A DNA stretch of 64,000 bases from Roseiarcus sp963709655 (GTDB taxonomy: Bacteria > Pseudomonadota > Alphaproteobacteria > Rhizobiales > Beijerinckiaceae). Below are positions 54,604-64,000 of the stretch, piece by piece. Within the stretch, counting starts at the first letter, position 1. Every line of letters starts with the position of its first letter. Below the pieces are notes generated by a model. It worked only from the letters and a program-made list of their open reading frames with translations. It searched no databases and had not been told where the DNA came from. Position numbers and translations under genes: made by a program. The stretch is from the NCBI GenBank assembly GCA_963709655.1, contig CAVPXF010000015.1:1-64000 (forward strand), written 5' to 3'.

Positions 54604-54822
54604 ATGGGTCGCAAGCAATACGCCGTTTACACGGTCCGAGATGAGCCAGCGAGACTTCGGGATCAGCTGGACCACATCGCTGCCGAAGGGGGGACAGTCG
54701 TTAGCGTCATATGGCAACCGGCCAGGCAGGTGACGCTTGAGCCTGGTCTGGCGCCGTATGATGTCACATCGGGCTACGTCATTGTCTCCGAGCACGAATT
54801 GTCGCAGCCGGCGGCCCGATGA
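54604..54822 (+). CDS. Small conserved hypothetical (DUF4177-like shape)
   Basis: The 72-residue protein (AGGAGG upstream of the ATG) reads GRKQYAVYTVRDEPARLRDQ, LDHIAAEGGTVVSVIWQPARQ and YVIVSEHEL. This is a strand-helix-strand-strand pattern like small DUF4177 proteins, in which AEGWELV is the usual centre. The family match is tentative. Confidence 0.55.
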   Translation: MGRKQYAVYTVRDEPARLRDQLDHIAAEGGTVVSVIWQPARQVTLEPGLAPYDVTSGYVIVSEHELSQPAAR

Positions 54823-55015
54823 GCGCACTCCTGCCGCCGTTCGTGTCGGCTTTCGAACGATGCCCCCGCGCTGTCGAGGCGGACCCCGGCGCCTTCGTTC
54901 GGGACGAGCGAAAGTCCCAACCACGGCGCGGGCGGGCTGCGCATTTTCTTTACGTAATTCGGCAGATATGCTAGTGTCTATTCGGTGAGCCGATAATTCG
55001 TCCAAGAGGCAGACC

Positions 55016-55663
55016 CTGACCGACGACCTTGCCAACACCCAGTTTCCGACTTCCGACGCTCCGCCTTCGCCCACGCCATCCGCGGGGGCGAAAGCGCGGG
55101 CGGCGGCGAAGGCGCGGCGGCTGAAGGAGAACGAGCGGCGCGAGGCCTGCTTCGCCTTTTTCGCCTCGGGCTGGACGCCCCATGAGATCGCCAAGGTCCT
55201 GAAGGTCAGCGCCCCCTGCGTGCGGCGGTGGATCGACCGGGCGATCGGCGAACGGCGACTCGACGCCCCCGACCGCTACGCCCACGTCCAGGTCGCGCGG
55301 CTGAGCAAGATGCTTTGCGCGCTCGATTCCCAGCTCGAGCGCGGCGAGCTGCGCGCGGCGCCGTCGATGATCAAGGTCGTCGCGGCGCTCGATCGCTATC
55401 GCGGGTTCGACGCCCGTTATCGCCAGCTGGCCTTTCCGGCCCTCGCGCCCGCGTCCGTCCCGGCGATCGAAGCAGGGCCTGAGCCGGGGATCAGGATGAG
55501 GTTCATGGTATGGCCGCTCGGCCAGGCAGTTGCCAGAGACTCGCAAATGGCGCCGCATCTCCTTGAAAACACTCGAAACCGAGTTGGAAATGGCAGGCCC
55601 GACGCCGAGCTTGACCCGGGATCGCGACGAGGTTCTTGTCATGGCCGCGCGGCTTGGCACTGA
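55016..55663 (+). CDS. HTH protein, terminase-small-subunit-like, non-standard start
   Basis: The 215-residue frame has a helix-turn-helix (ACFAFFASGWTPHEIAKVLKVSAPCVRRWID, about 50-80) followed by a helical stretch with VARLSKMLCALDSQLERGELRAA. Such proteins are scattered in rhizobial genomes. Between the preceding in-frame stop and the HTH there is no ATG, GTG or TTG. CTG at 55016, seven bases after AGAGG, is the likely start (reading M)TDDLANTQFP. This may be a mutated ATG. Alternatively initiation could occur at the GTG at 55220, which would cut the HTH in half. Confidence 0.65.
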   Translation: MTDDLANTQFPTSDAPPSPTPSAGAKARAAAKARRLKENERREACFAFFASGWTPHEIAKVLKVSAPCVRRWIDRAIGERRLDAPDRYAHVQVARLSKMLCALDSQLERGELRAAPSMIKVVAALDRYRGFDARYRQLAFPALAPASVPAIEAGPEPGIRMRFMVWPLGQAVARDSQMAPHLLENTRNRVGNGRPDAELDPGSRRGSCHGRAAWH

Positions 55664-55754
55664 CAAAGTTGCGGGTTTTGGCGCCTGAGTCCCTGAGAAT
55701 CGGCCGCGAGCGTCAATCCGCGCGGCCTCCCGCCGTCGGCGCAGCGAGGGGTTC

Positions 55755-56502
55755 ATGTCCAAGGTCGTTCTGGTCACCGGAGGCTCGCGCGGCATCGGCC
55801 GCGCCGTCGCCCTCGCCGCCGGCCGAGGCGGCTGGTCGGTCGGCGTCAACTATCGCGCGGACGCCCACGCCGCCGACGAGGTCGTCGCGGCCATCGCCAG
55901 GCGCCGGCGGACGGGCGGTCGCGCTGAGAGGCGACGTCGCGCTCGAAGCCGACGTCGTCGCGATGTTCGACGCCGCGACAAGGGCGCTCGGGCCCTTGAG
56001 CGCGGTCGTCGCCAATGCGGGCGTCGCCGCGCCGGTCGCGCGTCTGGCCGACATGAGCGGTGAGCGCCTGCGCCGGATGCTCGAGGTCAACGTGCTCGGG
56101 GCTCTTCTCACCGCGCGCGAGGCGGCGCGGCGGATGTCCCAATCGGCCGGCGGCCTCGGCGGTTCGATCGTGCTGATCTCCTCGACGGCTTCGCGGCTCG
56201 GCGCGCCCAATACCTACGTCGACTACGCCGCCTCGAAGGGCGCCGTCGACACGCTGACCATCGGCCTTGCCAAGGAACTCGGCCCGGAAGGCGTGCGGGT
56301 CAACGCGGTCCGCCCGGGCCTGATCGAAACGGAAATCCACTTGGCGACCGGCGAGCCCGACCGGGCGCTGACGCTCGGCCGCTCGACGCCGCTGGGCAGG
56401 CCGGGAACGCCCGAAGAGGTCGCCGAGGCCGCCCTGTGGCTGATGAGCGACGCCGCGTCCTACGTCACGGGGGCGATCCTCGACGTCGCCGGGGGACGCT
56501 GA
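55755..56502 (+). pseudogene. SDR family oxidoreductase with one frameshift
   Basis: The N-terminus reads MSKVVLVTGGSRGIGRAVALAA (cofactor motif TGGSRGIG) to about residue 48. After a one-base change near 55898-55903 it continues RAVALRGDVALEADVVAMF, VVANAGVAAPVARLADM (NAG), the catalytic Ser region ISSTASRLG, YVDYAASKGAV (YxxxK) and AILDVAGG. Apart from the shift it is a complete 247-residue glucose/ribitol-type SDR. A strong terminator follows. Confidence 0.85.
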
Positions 56503-56578
56503 CGCCGGAGCGCCGACCAGCGCCATTGCTACGGCTTCGGCCGGCTTTCGGCGCGGAGGCGGCTTCGAAAGAGACGCA

Positions 56579-56630
56579 AGAAAGCGATCACGGGGCCCGG
56601 CTCCTCCCACCGGCCCCGTGATCGCTTCTT
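56579..56630. terminator. Strong Rho-independent terminator after the SDR gene
   Basis: AAGAAAGCGATCACGGGGCC pairs with GGCCCCGTGATCGCTTCTT, with about 12 bases of loop, giving a stem of about 19 pairs followed by TCTTT. The A-run on the left and T-run on the right could make it bidirectional. Nothing else is assigned in 56503-57045 apart from shorter GC palindromes (CCTTTTCTCTTT region near 57030). Confidence 0.85.
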
Positions 56631-57045
56631 TCAGGCGCGTCGGCTCTTGCCCGTTCGCCAACGCACAAAAGCAGCGACCCGAAAGCCAAGGGGGAACGGC
56701 GGAGGCTCCCGGACCGCTGCCTCGCGTCGCATTTCGCGATCGCGATGGCCCTTCTTAAGGCTGCGGCCACAGCCCACATTGATCCAGCGCAAATCCCCCG
56801 AGAAATAAGGCGCGTCCGCAGTCGCCGATTGCGGTGACGCGCCACATGGCGGGGCGCGCAGAAAACCGGGCCGCGTCGCGGGCGGCGCCAAGCTCGCCCG
56901 ACGCCTTTGCTGGCGCGCTGGAGAAGCAGCTCGTGTTTCGGCGCGCCGCCGCACCCCTTAGGCGGGCGCTACGCCCGGGTTCCCAATTTGCCCGTGCGGA
57001 CCATGGCCCCTTTCCTTTTTTCCCCGGGAAAGGGGCCTTTTCTCT

Positions 57046-57414
57046 TTACCGGACGAGCGGCGAGAGGAAAATCGCCAGCGCCGCGAGTTGCCCGAGGCTG
57101 AAAGCGGCCGATCGCAGCGGCTGGCGGCCCGCGATATAGGCCGCCATGTGACCGAGGCGCACGAGGACGTAAACGACGGCGAGACCGTCGGCGATCCGGC
57201 TGGGGCCGCCGATCATGTGCGCGACGATCACCGCGGCGGCGAACCACGGAAAGGTCTCGAGCGCGTTGAGATGCGCGCCGTAGGCCCGCGCCGCCCGACC
57301 GGTCAGGTCGCCGACACGGTCGCGCGGCAGGTTCGGGTCGAGCCCCTTGACGAAGCCGAAGGCGACATAGGGCAAGGTCGCGGCAATCAGAATGCACCAG
57401 ATGGCGATGGTCAT
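57046..57414 (-). CDS. MAPEG family membrane protein
   Basis: The 122-residue protein has four transmembrane segments (1-22, 48-70, 75-95, 100-120). The MAPEG pattern is DLTGRAARAYGAHLNALETFPWFAAAVIVAH, with the conserved N(A/L)xE. Members are glutathione-related trimeric membrane enzymes in eukaryotes; the bacterial role is unclear. The start is the ATG at 57414. Confidence 0.9.
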   Translation of the reverse strand: MTIAIWCILIAATLPYVAFGFVKGLDPNLPRDRVGDLTGRAARAYGAHLNALETFPWFAAAVIVAHMIGGPSRIADGLAVVYVLVRLGHMAAYIAGRQPLRSAAFSLGQLAALAIFLSPLVR

Positions 57415-57709
57415 GGGTCCTGTCTCCCCTCCCGCGCGGCGCACGACAGCGGCGACCATCGGCGGCCGTAGCGAGGCGTTGTCAACGCCGTCATCGGCCA
57501 GCCACGCCCGGGGGCGAGGATCCGCCGCTCCCGAAGCCGAGCGGCGAGCGCCGACGGCCCAGTCCTGTTCGGCAGGTCCGGGTCGTTCGCCGGCGCGCTT
57601 AAATAGCTGATTTCCTAGGCGAACAGGAAAGCTGGAGCTGCCTTGGCCGGCTATGGCGCGGACGGTCGGAATCGGTTAGACCCTCGACCATCCGAATAGA
57701 GGCGAACCT

Positions 57710-60439
<2,730 letters not shown>

Positions 60440-60484
60440 CCGAGCGCGGCGCCGGCCGCCTGTCCATCGCGGCGAACCTACCCT

Positions 60485-60870
60485 CCCGCGCGAGACATTT
60501 GGATTTCCTCAGGTCTACGCGGCCTTGCATCAGGGCTCCGCGAATCCCGGGTTTTGGACGGTTGGATTAGTTTGGAATTCCTTGGATTCTCTCGTCCGAA
60601 ACGAGCCTTTTCAATGGGTTATACGCGACCCCGGGGCCAAAAAAATTCGCCGCGCCCTCTTTCCGGCCGCAGGGCCTCGCAAATGGCCGCCTTCGATCCG
60701 AACGTCGGCCGCCGACAAAAGCATCGTTGGGGCGAAAGAGCCGCAGGTTGTGGCAGTCAACGTCGCGAGGATCCGATCGGGCATTGGGATCAGACTAAGC
60801 CTGCCTTCCGCTTTTTGCAAGAAAATGTCGATTACGTACTACTTTATGCAAATCTGACGCAGCCCACCTC
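60485..60870 (+). repeat. Dispersed ~390-bp element, copy 2
   Basis: This matches 30678-31065 in the same orientation, with the best-conserved core at about 60555-60640 (GGTTGGATTAGTTTGGAATT through TCAATGGGTTATACGCGACC). The middle diverges, then CGATCGGGCATTGGGATCAG and AAAATGTCGATTACG match again. It lies just downstream of gyrA and could hold transcription-end signals. Confidence 0.85.
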
Positions 60871-60999
60871 GCGAAAAACTCAGCAGTATCAGTGAAAGTG
60901 GGGCGCCGCGCGCGTCGTGCGGCGGTTCATGACGACGACGTGGGGTTCTGCTCCTTTCGGGCCCTAAAACAAACTCCCGCTTTGATCCCTGAGCCAAAT

Positions 61000-61115
61000 G
61001 AAATGAGGTCGCGCCGCCTGACCCTCACCCGGCGTCCCATAGCCCGTCGAAAGACGGGTGTCTTTCGACGCCCTGTGGCCGCCCTCTCCCCGCGGGAGAG
61101 GGGGACGCACGGCCC
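61000..61115. repeat. RIME-like element with added hairpin
   Basis: GAGGTCGCGCCGCCTGACCCTCACC matches the left end of the other copies. GTCGAAAGACGGGTGTCTTTCGAC is an additional hairpin, and CTCTCCCCGCGGGAGAG is the usual one. A reversed relative lies at about 48692-48765, with CCCGTCTTTCGACGGG and CGTGAGGGTTCGCC. Confidence 0.75.
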
Positions 61116-61201
61116 AAGGCGAAGCCGCCCGCACAAGACGCTTGACTCCGTCTGTTTATGTACTAAACTGTCAATTGGTTAAACCGTCGCTTGAGGGCAT
61201 C

Positions 61202-63463
61202 ATGAAACCGGAATGGGATGCGATCGTCATCGGATCGGGCATCGGCGGGCTGACGGCGGCCGGTCTTTTGGCCAAGGTCGCCGGCAAGAAAGTGTTGGTC
61301 CTCGAAAAGCATTCGGAGCGGGGCGGCCAGACGCATGTGTTTCGCCGCGACGGCGCGTCGTGGGACGTCGGCCTGCACTACGTCGGCAACCTGCTGGAGG
61401 GTTCATTCGAGCGCAAGATTCTCGACTTCCTGTCGGGCGGCGCGCTCCGCTGGAACCGTATGCCCGACGACTTCGAGCGTTTTGTCTATCCGGGCCTGAA
61501 TTTCGCGGTTCCTTCCGATCCGAAGCGCTATCAGGAGCGGCTCGTCGAGCGCTTTCCCCAGGAAGCCCGCGCGATCCGACAATATTTCCGCGACCTCAAC
61601 GCCGCCGCCCGCTGGTCCGTCGCCGGGATCCAGGAGCAGATGATGCCGGCGCCCCTGGCCTTTCTTCTGCGGCAGTGGCGCCGCCTCGGGGCCGCAAAGG
61701 CGACTGGGACGACGGCGGCCACACTCGAGCGCCAGTTCCGCTCGCCGCAACTGAAGGCGCTGCTCGCGTCGCAATGGGGCGATTACGGCGTGCCGCCGAA
61801 AGAGAGCGCCTTCGCCATTCACGCCCTCGTCGCCGGCAGCTATTTGCGGGGCGGCTGGTTCCCGGCCGGCGGAGCCGGGCGCATCGCGCGCACATTCGAA
61901 CAAGGCATCGAGGCGAACGGCGGCGCGATCCGGGTCTGTCAGGAAGCGATGGAAATCGTCGTCAGCGCCGGCGCCGCGGTTGGGGTGAAAGCGATCGACC
62001 GGCGGGGCGCCGAACCGATTGAAGTTGTCTACCGGGCGCCGATCGTCATCTCCGACGTCGGCGCGCCGCTCACCTTCCAGCGCCTGCTGCCGAGCGACGG
62101 CGAGATCGGCGCCAAAACAGCCAAGCAGCGCGCGTTCGTCGAGGGGCTCGGCGGTGGTCTGTCGGCCGTCAACCTCTATCTGCGGCTCAAAGCGCCCGTC
62201 TCCACCCTTGGCATCCACGGCGAAAACTACTGGATCAACGCCGACTTCGACCACGACGACGTCGAGGCGCACACGACGCAGGTCCTCGCGGGCGCGCCGC
62301 GTCACGCCTATCTGTCGTTTCCTTCGGCCAAGTCCGGCGACGATCGGTTCCACACCGCCGAGATCATCGCGATGGTCAATCCCGAGGCCTTCGACGCCTG
62401 GCGCGGCAGCGTCAGCGGCGATCGCGGCCGCGATTACGACGAGCTCAAGGAACGCATTGCGGATGGCCTCATGCGCCTCGCCGAAACGGCGGCGCCGGGC
62501 CTATCCGCGCTGGTGGAATACCGCGAACTGTCGACGCCGCTGACCGTCGAGCATTTCACTTCGCATCCAGGCGGCCGCTTCTATGGCCTGCCGACGCGGC
62601 CGGCGCGATACCGCTCCTCGCCGCTTGGCGCGCTGACGCCCGTGCCGGGCCTCTATCTCGCTGGCGCCGACGTCGCGAGCCTCGGCATCATCGGCGCGAT
62701 GATGGGCGGGGTGGCGGCGGCGAGCCACGTCCTCGGACCCTTGGGCTTCCTGCGCATCATGGCGAAGGCCGGTCGGCCCAAGGCGCAGAGGCTGGCGCGG
62801 ACACGATCCCCCGAAAAGCAGCGCGCCCGGCTGATCGCGAAGACCGCTCTCACGCCCTCGGTCTGGCGCCTCGATTTCGAGCTCGACCAGCCCATGCGAT
62901 TTGCGCCTGGCCAGTTCGTCAAGCTGCGCGTCGCCGAATTCGAGTGGCGGGACTATTCGATCGCCGCCGCCGTCGGCGCCAGGCTTACGCTTCTCGTCAG
63001 CAACCGGACACATGGCGACGGATCGGCCTTTGCCGACGCCGTTGAGCCCGGGGCCGAGACGGACATCGAGGGTCCGTTCGGGGCGTATCATTTGCAGCCC
63101 AAGGGCGCCCGCAAGGTGTTCGTCGCCACGGGGACCGGGCTCGCGCCGTTCCTGCCGATGTTCGAAAAGATGGCGCGGGCCGGCGAACTCGACGGCGCCG
63201 AGCTTTATTTCGGCTGCCGCACGTCGGCCGAGGATCTCACCGCGGCCTTCGCCTGTCGGCCCAAGCGGACCGTGGCGTGCCTCAGCCGCGAGCCGTCGGG
63301 CCCAAGCGGATTTTGCGGCCGCGTCACAAAAGCCCTCGCCGGCCTCGCCTTCGATCCGGCCCGGACGGAGTTCTACGTTTGCGGCTCCGCCGCTATGGTC
63401 GCCGACTGCCGGACGATTCTGGAGCGCGCCGGCGCGCTCCGGATCCTGACCGAGCCCTATTGA
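61202..63463 (+). CDS. CrtISO/retinol-saturase-like oxidoreductase fused to a flavin reductase
   Basis: The 753-residue protein has two parts. Residues 1-510 are a CrtI/RetSat-like flavoprotein: AIVIGSGIGGLTAAGLLAK, VLEKHSERGGQTHVFRRDG, DVGLHYVG and the C-terminal FAD motif VPGLYLAGADVASLGIIGAMMGG. Residues about 540-753 are a ferredoxin-NADP-reductase-type module: RDYSIAAAV (RxYS for FAD), GPFGAYHL, VATGTGLAPFLPMFE (NAD(P)), YFGCRT and FYVCGSAAMVADCR. No 2Fe-2S cluster motif is present. Fusion would allow NAD(P)H to feed the first domain. The substrate, perhaps an isoprenoid or unsaturated lipid, is inferred. A MarR gene follows. Confidence 0.88.
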   Translation: MKPEWDAIVIGSGIGGLTAAGLLAKVAGKKVLVLEKHSERGGQTHVFRRDGASWDVGLHYVGNLLEGSFERKILDFLSGGALRWNRMPDDFERFVYPGLNFAVPSDPKRYQERLVERFPQEARAIRQYFRDLNAAARWSVAGIQEQMMPAPLAFLLRQWRRLGAAKATGTTAATLERQFRSPQLKALLASQWGDYGVPPKESAFAIHALVAGSYLRGGWFPAGGAGRIARTFEQGIEANGGAIRVCQEAMEIVVSAGAAVGVKAIDRRGAEPIEVVYRAPIVISDVGAPLTFQRLLPSDGEIGAKTAKQRAFVEGLGGGLSAVNLYLRLKAPVSTLGIHGENYWINADFDHDDVEAHTTQVLAGAPRHAYLSFPSAKSGDDRFHTAEIIAMVNPEAFDAWRGSVSGDRGRDYDELKERIADGLMRLAETAAPGLSALVEYRELSTPLTVEHFTSHPGGRFYGLPTRPARYRSSPLGALTPVPGLYLAGADVASLGIIGAMMGGVAAASHVLGPLGFLRIMAKAGRPKAQRLARTRSPEKQRARLIAKTALTPSVWRLDFELDQPMRFAPGQFVKLRVAEFEWRDYSIAAAVGARLTLLVSNRTHGDGSAFADAVEPGAETDIEGPFGAYHLQPKGARKVFVATGTGLAPFLPMFEKMARAGELDGAELYFGCRTSAEDLTAAFACRPKRTVACLSREPSGPSGFCGRVTKALAGLAFDPARTEFYVCGSAAMVADCRTILERAGALRILTEPY

Positions 63464-63480
63464 GCGATCGACGCGCAGGT

Positions 63481-63972
63481 ATGGAAAAATCCTGGTTCAC
63501 CCAGACCGAAGCCTTCCTGCTGCACGAGATCGTCACGCGTCTCGACCGGCTGGCGCGAAAGCGCGTGCTCGACGCCAAGGGCGTCAGCTACGCCGAGTTC
63601 CTGATCGCGATGGCGGTGCGCGAAATGGCGAACCCGACCCACAGCGAGATCGGCGACATTCTGGACATGAGCAAGTCGCTGGTAAGCCAGCGGGTCACCA
63701 CGCTGGTGGCCAAGGGACTGGTCGTGCAGCGCCGCGACGAGCGCAATCGCCGCCACGTGAGGCTCGAACTGACGGCGCCGGGGCAAACCGCGCTCGATGA
63801 GATATACGGCGAGCTGACGTCGAAAGCGGAGAGGATATTCAGCGCCCTCGGCGCCCAGCGCGCCGGGTTCCTGCAATCGCTGCGCGGCATCCGGGATGCG
63901 CTGGCCGCCGAGGAAGCGCTGGCCTACGGGCCGGACGAACATGCTGGCTACGATCGTATTCAGTCCGATTGA
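63481..63972 (+). CDS. MarR family transcriptional regulator
   Basis: The 163-residue regulator has VSYAEFLIAMAVREMANPTHSEIGDILDMSKSLVSQRVTTLVAKGLVVQRRDERNRRHVRLELTAPG, the MarR winged helix with the DxRxRR wing. It lies 17 bases after the fused oxidoreductase on the same strand and probably controls that operon, in which CAATTG-centred symmetry (AACTGTCAATTGGTT, near 61167-61181) is a possible site. Confidence 0.92.
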   Translation: MEKSWFTQTEAFLLHEIVTRLDRLARKRVLDAKGVSYAEFLIAMAVREMANPTHSEIGDILDMSKSLVSQRVTTLVAKGLVVQRRDERNRRHVRLELTAPGQTALDEIYGELTSKAERIFSALGAQRAGFLQSLRGIRDALAAEEALAYGPDEHAGYDRIQSD

Positions 63973-64000
63973 GCCGCTCGACCCCGCGCGGACGTGTCAG

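Overview
The window looks like chromosomal DNA of a high-GC alphaproteobacterium of the order Hyphomicrobiales (Rhizobiales). Supporting signs are RpoH and GyrA of alphaproteobacterial type, a GAAC-N7-GAAC LexA box in front of uvrA with ssb divergent, DUF2125 and DUF2778 proteins, a DUF2934 protein and rhizobial-type (RIME-like) intergenic palindromes. Affiliation below order (for example Beijerinckiaceae/Methylocystaceae-like) is only a guess. I saw no rRNA, tRNA, CRISPR array or intact insertion sequence.

Layout. 0.3-2.5 kb: small hypothetical genes and a potassium-channel-like protein. 2.7-6.5 kb: thioesterase, nusG-secE and a long-form dCTP deaminase, with dense intergenic repeats. 7.3-15.8 kb: flavin monooxygenase plus GST, an RND efflux system with a divergent TetR regulator, RidA and an SMP-30 lactonase. 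16-17.7 kb: two overlapping esterase genes. 17.7-18.7 kb: a six-unit 171-bp tandem array. 19.2-25.3 kb: MarR, a membrane protein, a cation/proton antiporter with a decayed second copy, and DUF2778 and DUF2125 proteins. 25.4-30.5 kb: rpoH, rluD, a homocysteine methyltransferase and a disrupted B12-binding radical-SAM gene. 32-33.9 kb: YafY/VOC pair and ndk. 33.9-35.9 kb: a visibly AT-richer accessory patch with an unrecognised two-gene operon and an orphan ParA. 36-48.2 kb: a run of detoxification-type genes (aldo/keto reductase, GSTs, VOC proteins, amidase, TetR/AraC regulators) with toxin-antitoxin modules between them (Phd/VapC, HigBA, a BrnT remnant, VapBC). 48.7-52.6 kb: uvrA and ssb under SOS-type control. 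52.7-60.4 kb: redoxin/2OG oxygenase, glutathione peroxidase, HTH protein, SDR, MAPEG and gyrA. 61.2-64 kb: a carotenoid-isomerase-like oxidoreductase fused to a flavin reductase, with a MarR regulator.

Two themes stand out. First, at least six genes (GST, RND pump twice, DUF2778, radical-SAM, YCII, SDR) contain single-base frameshifts, and the radical-SAM gene also has a nonsense codon, while housekeeping genes (gyrA, uvrA, rpoH, secE, nusG, ndk) are intact. This is either uncorrected indel error or decay of dispensable genes. Second, the intergenic DNA is rich in repeats: the 171-bp array, a 62-bp tandem repeat, a dispersed element of about 390 bp in two copies 30 kb apart, RIME-like palindromes, and short 3'-end remnants of two neighbouring genes. 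The best candidates for something undescribed are the 171-bp array, the 390-bp element, the AT-rich two-gene operon and the fused oxidoreductase.
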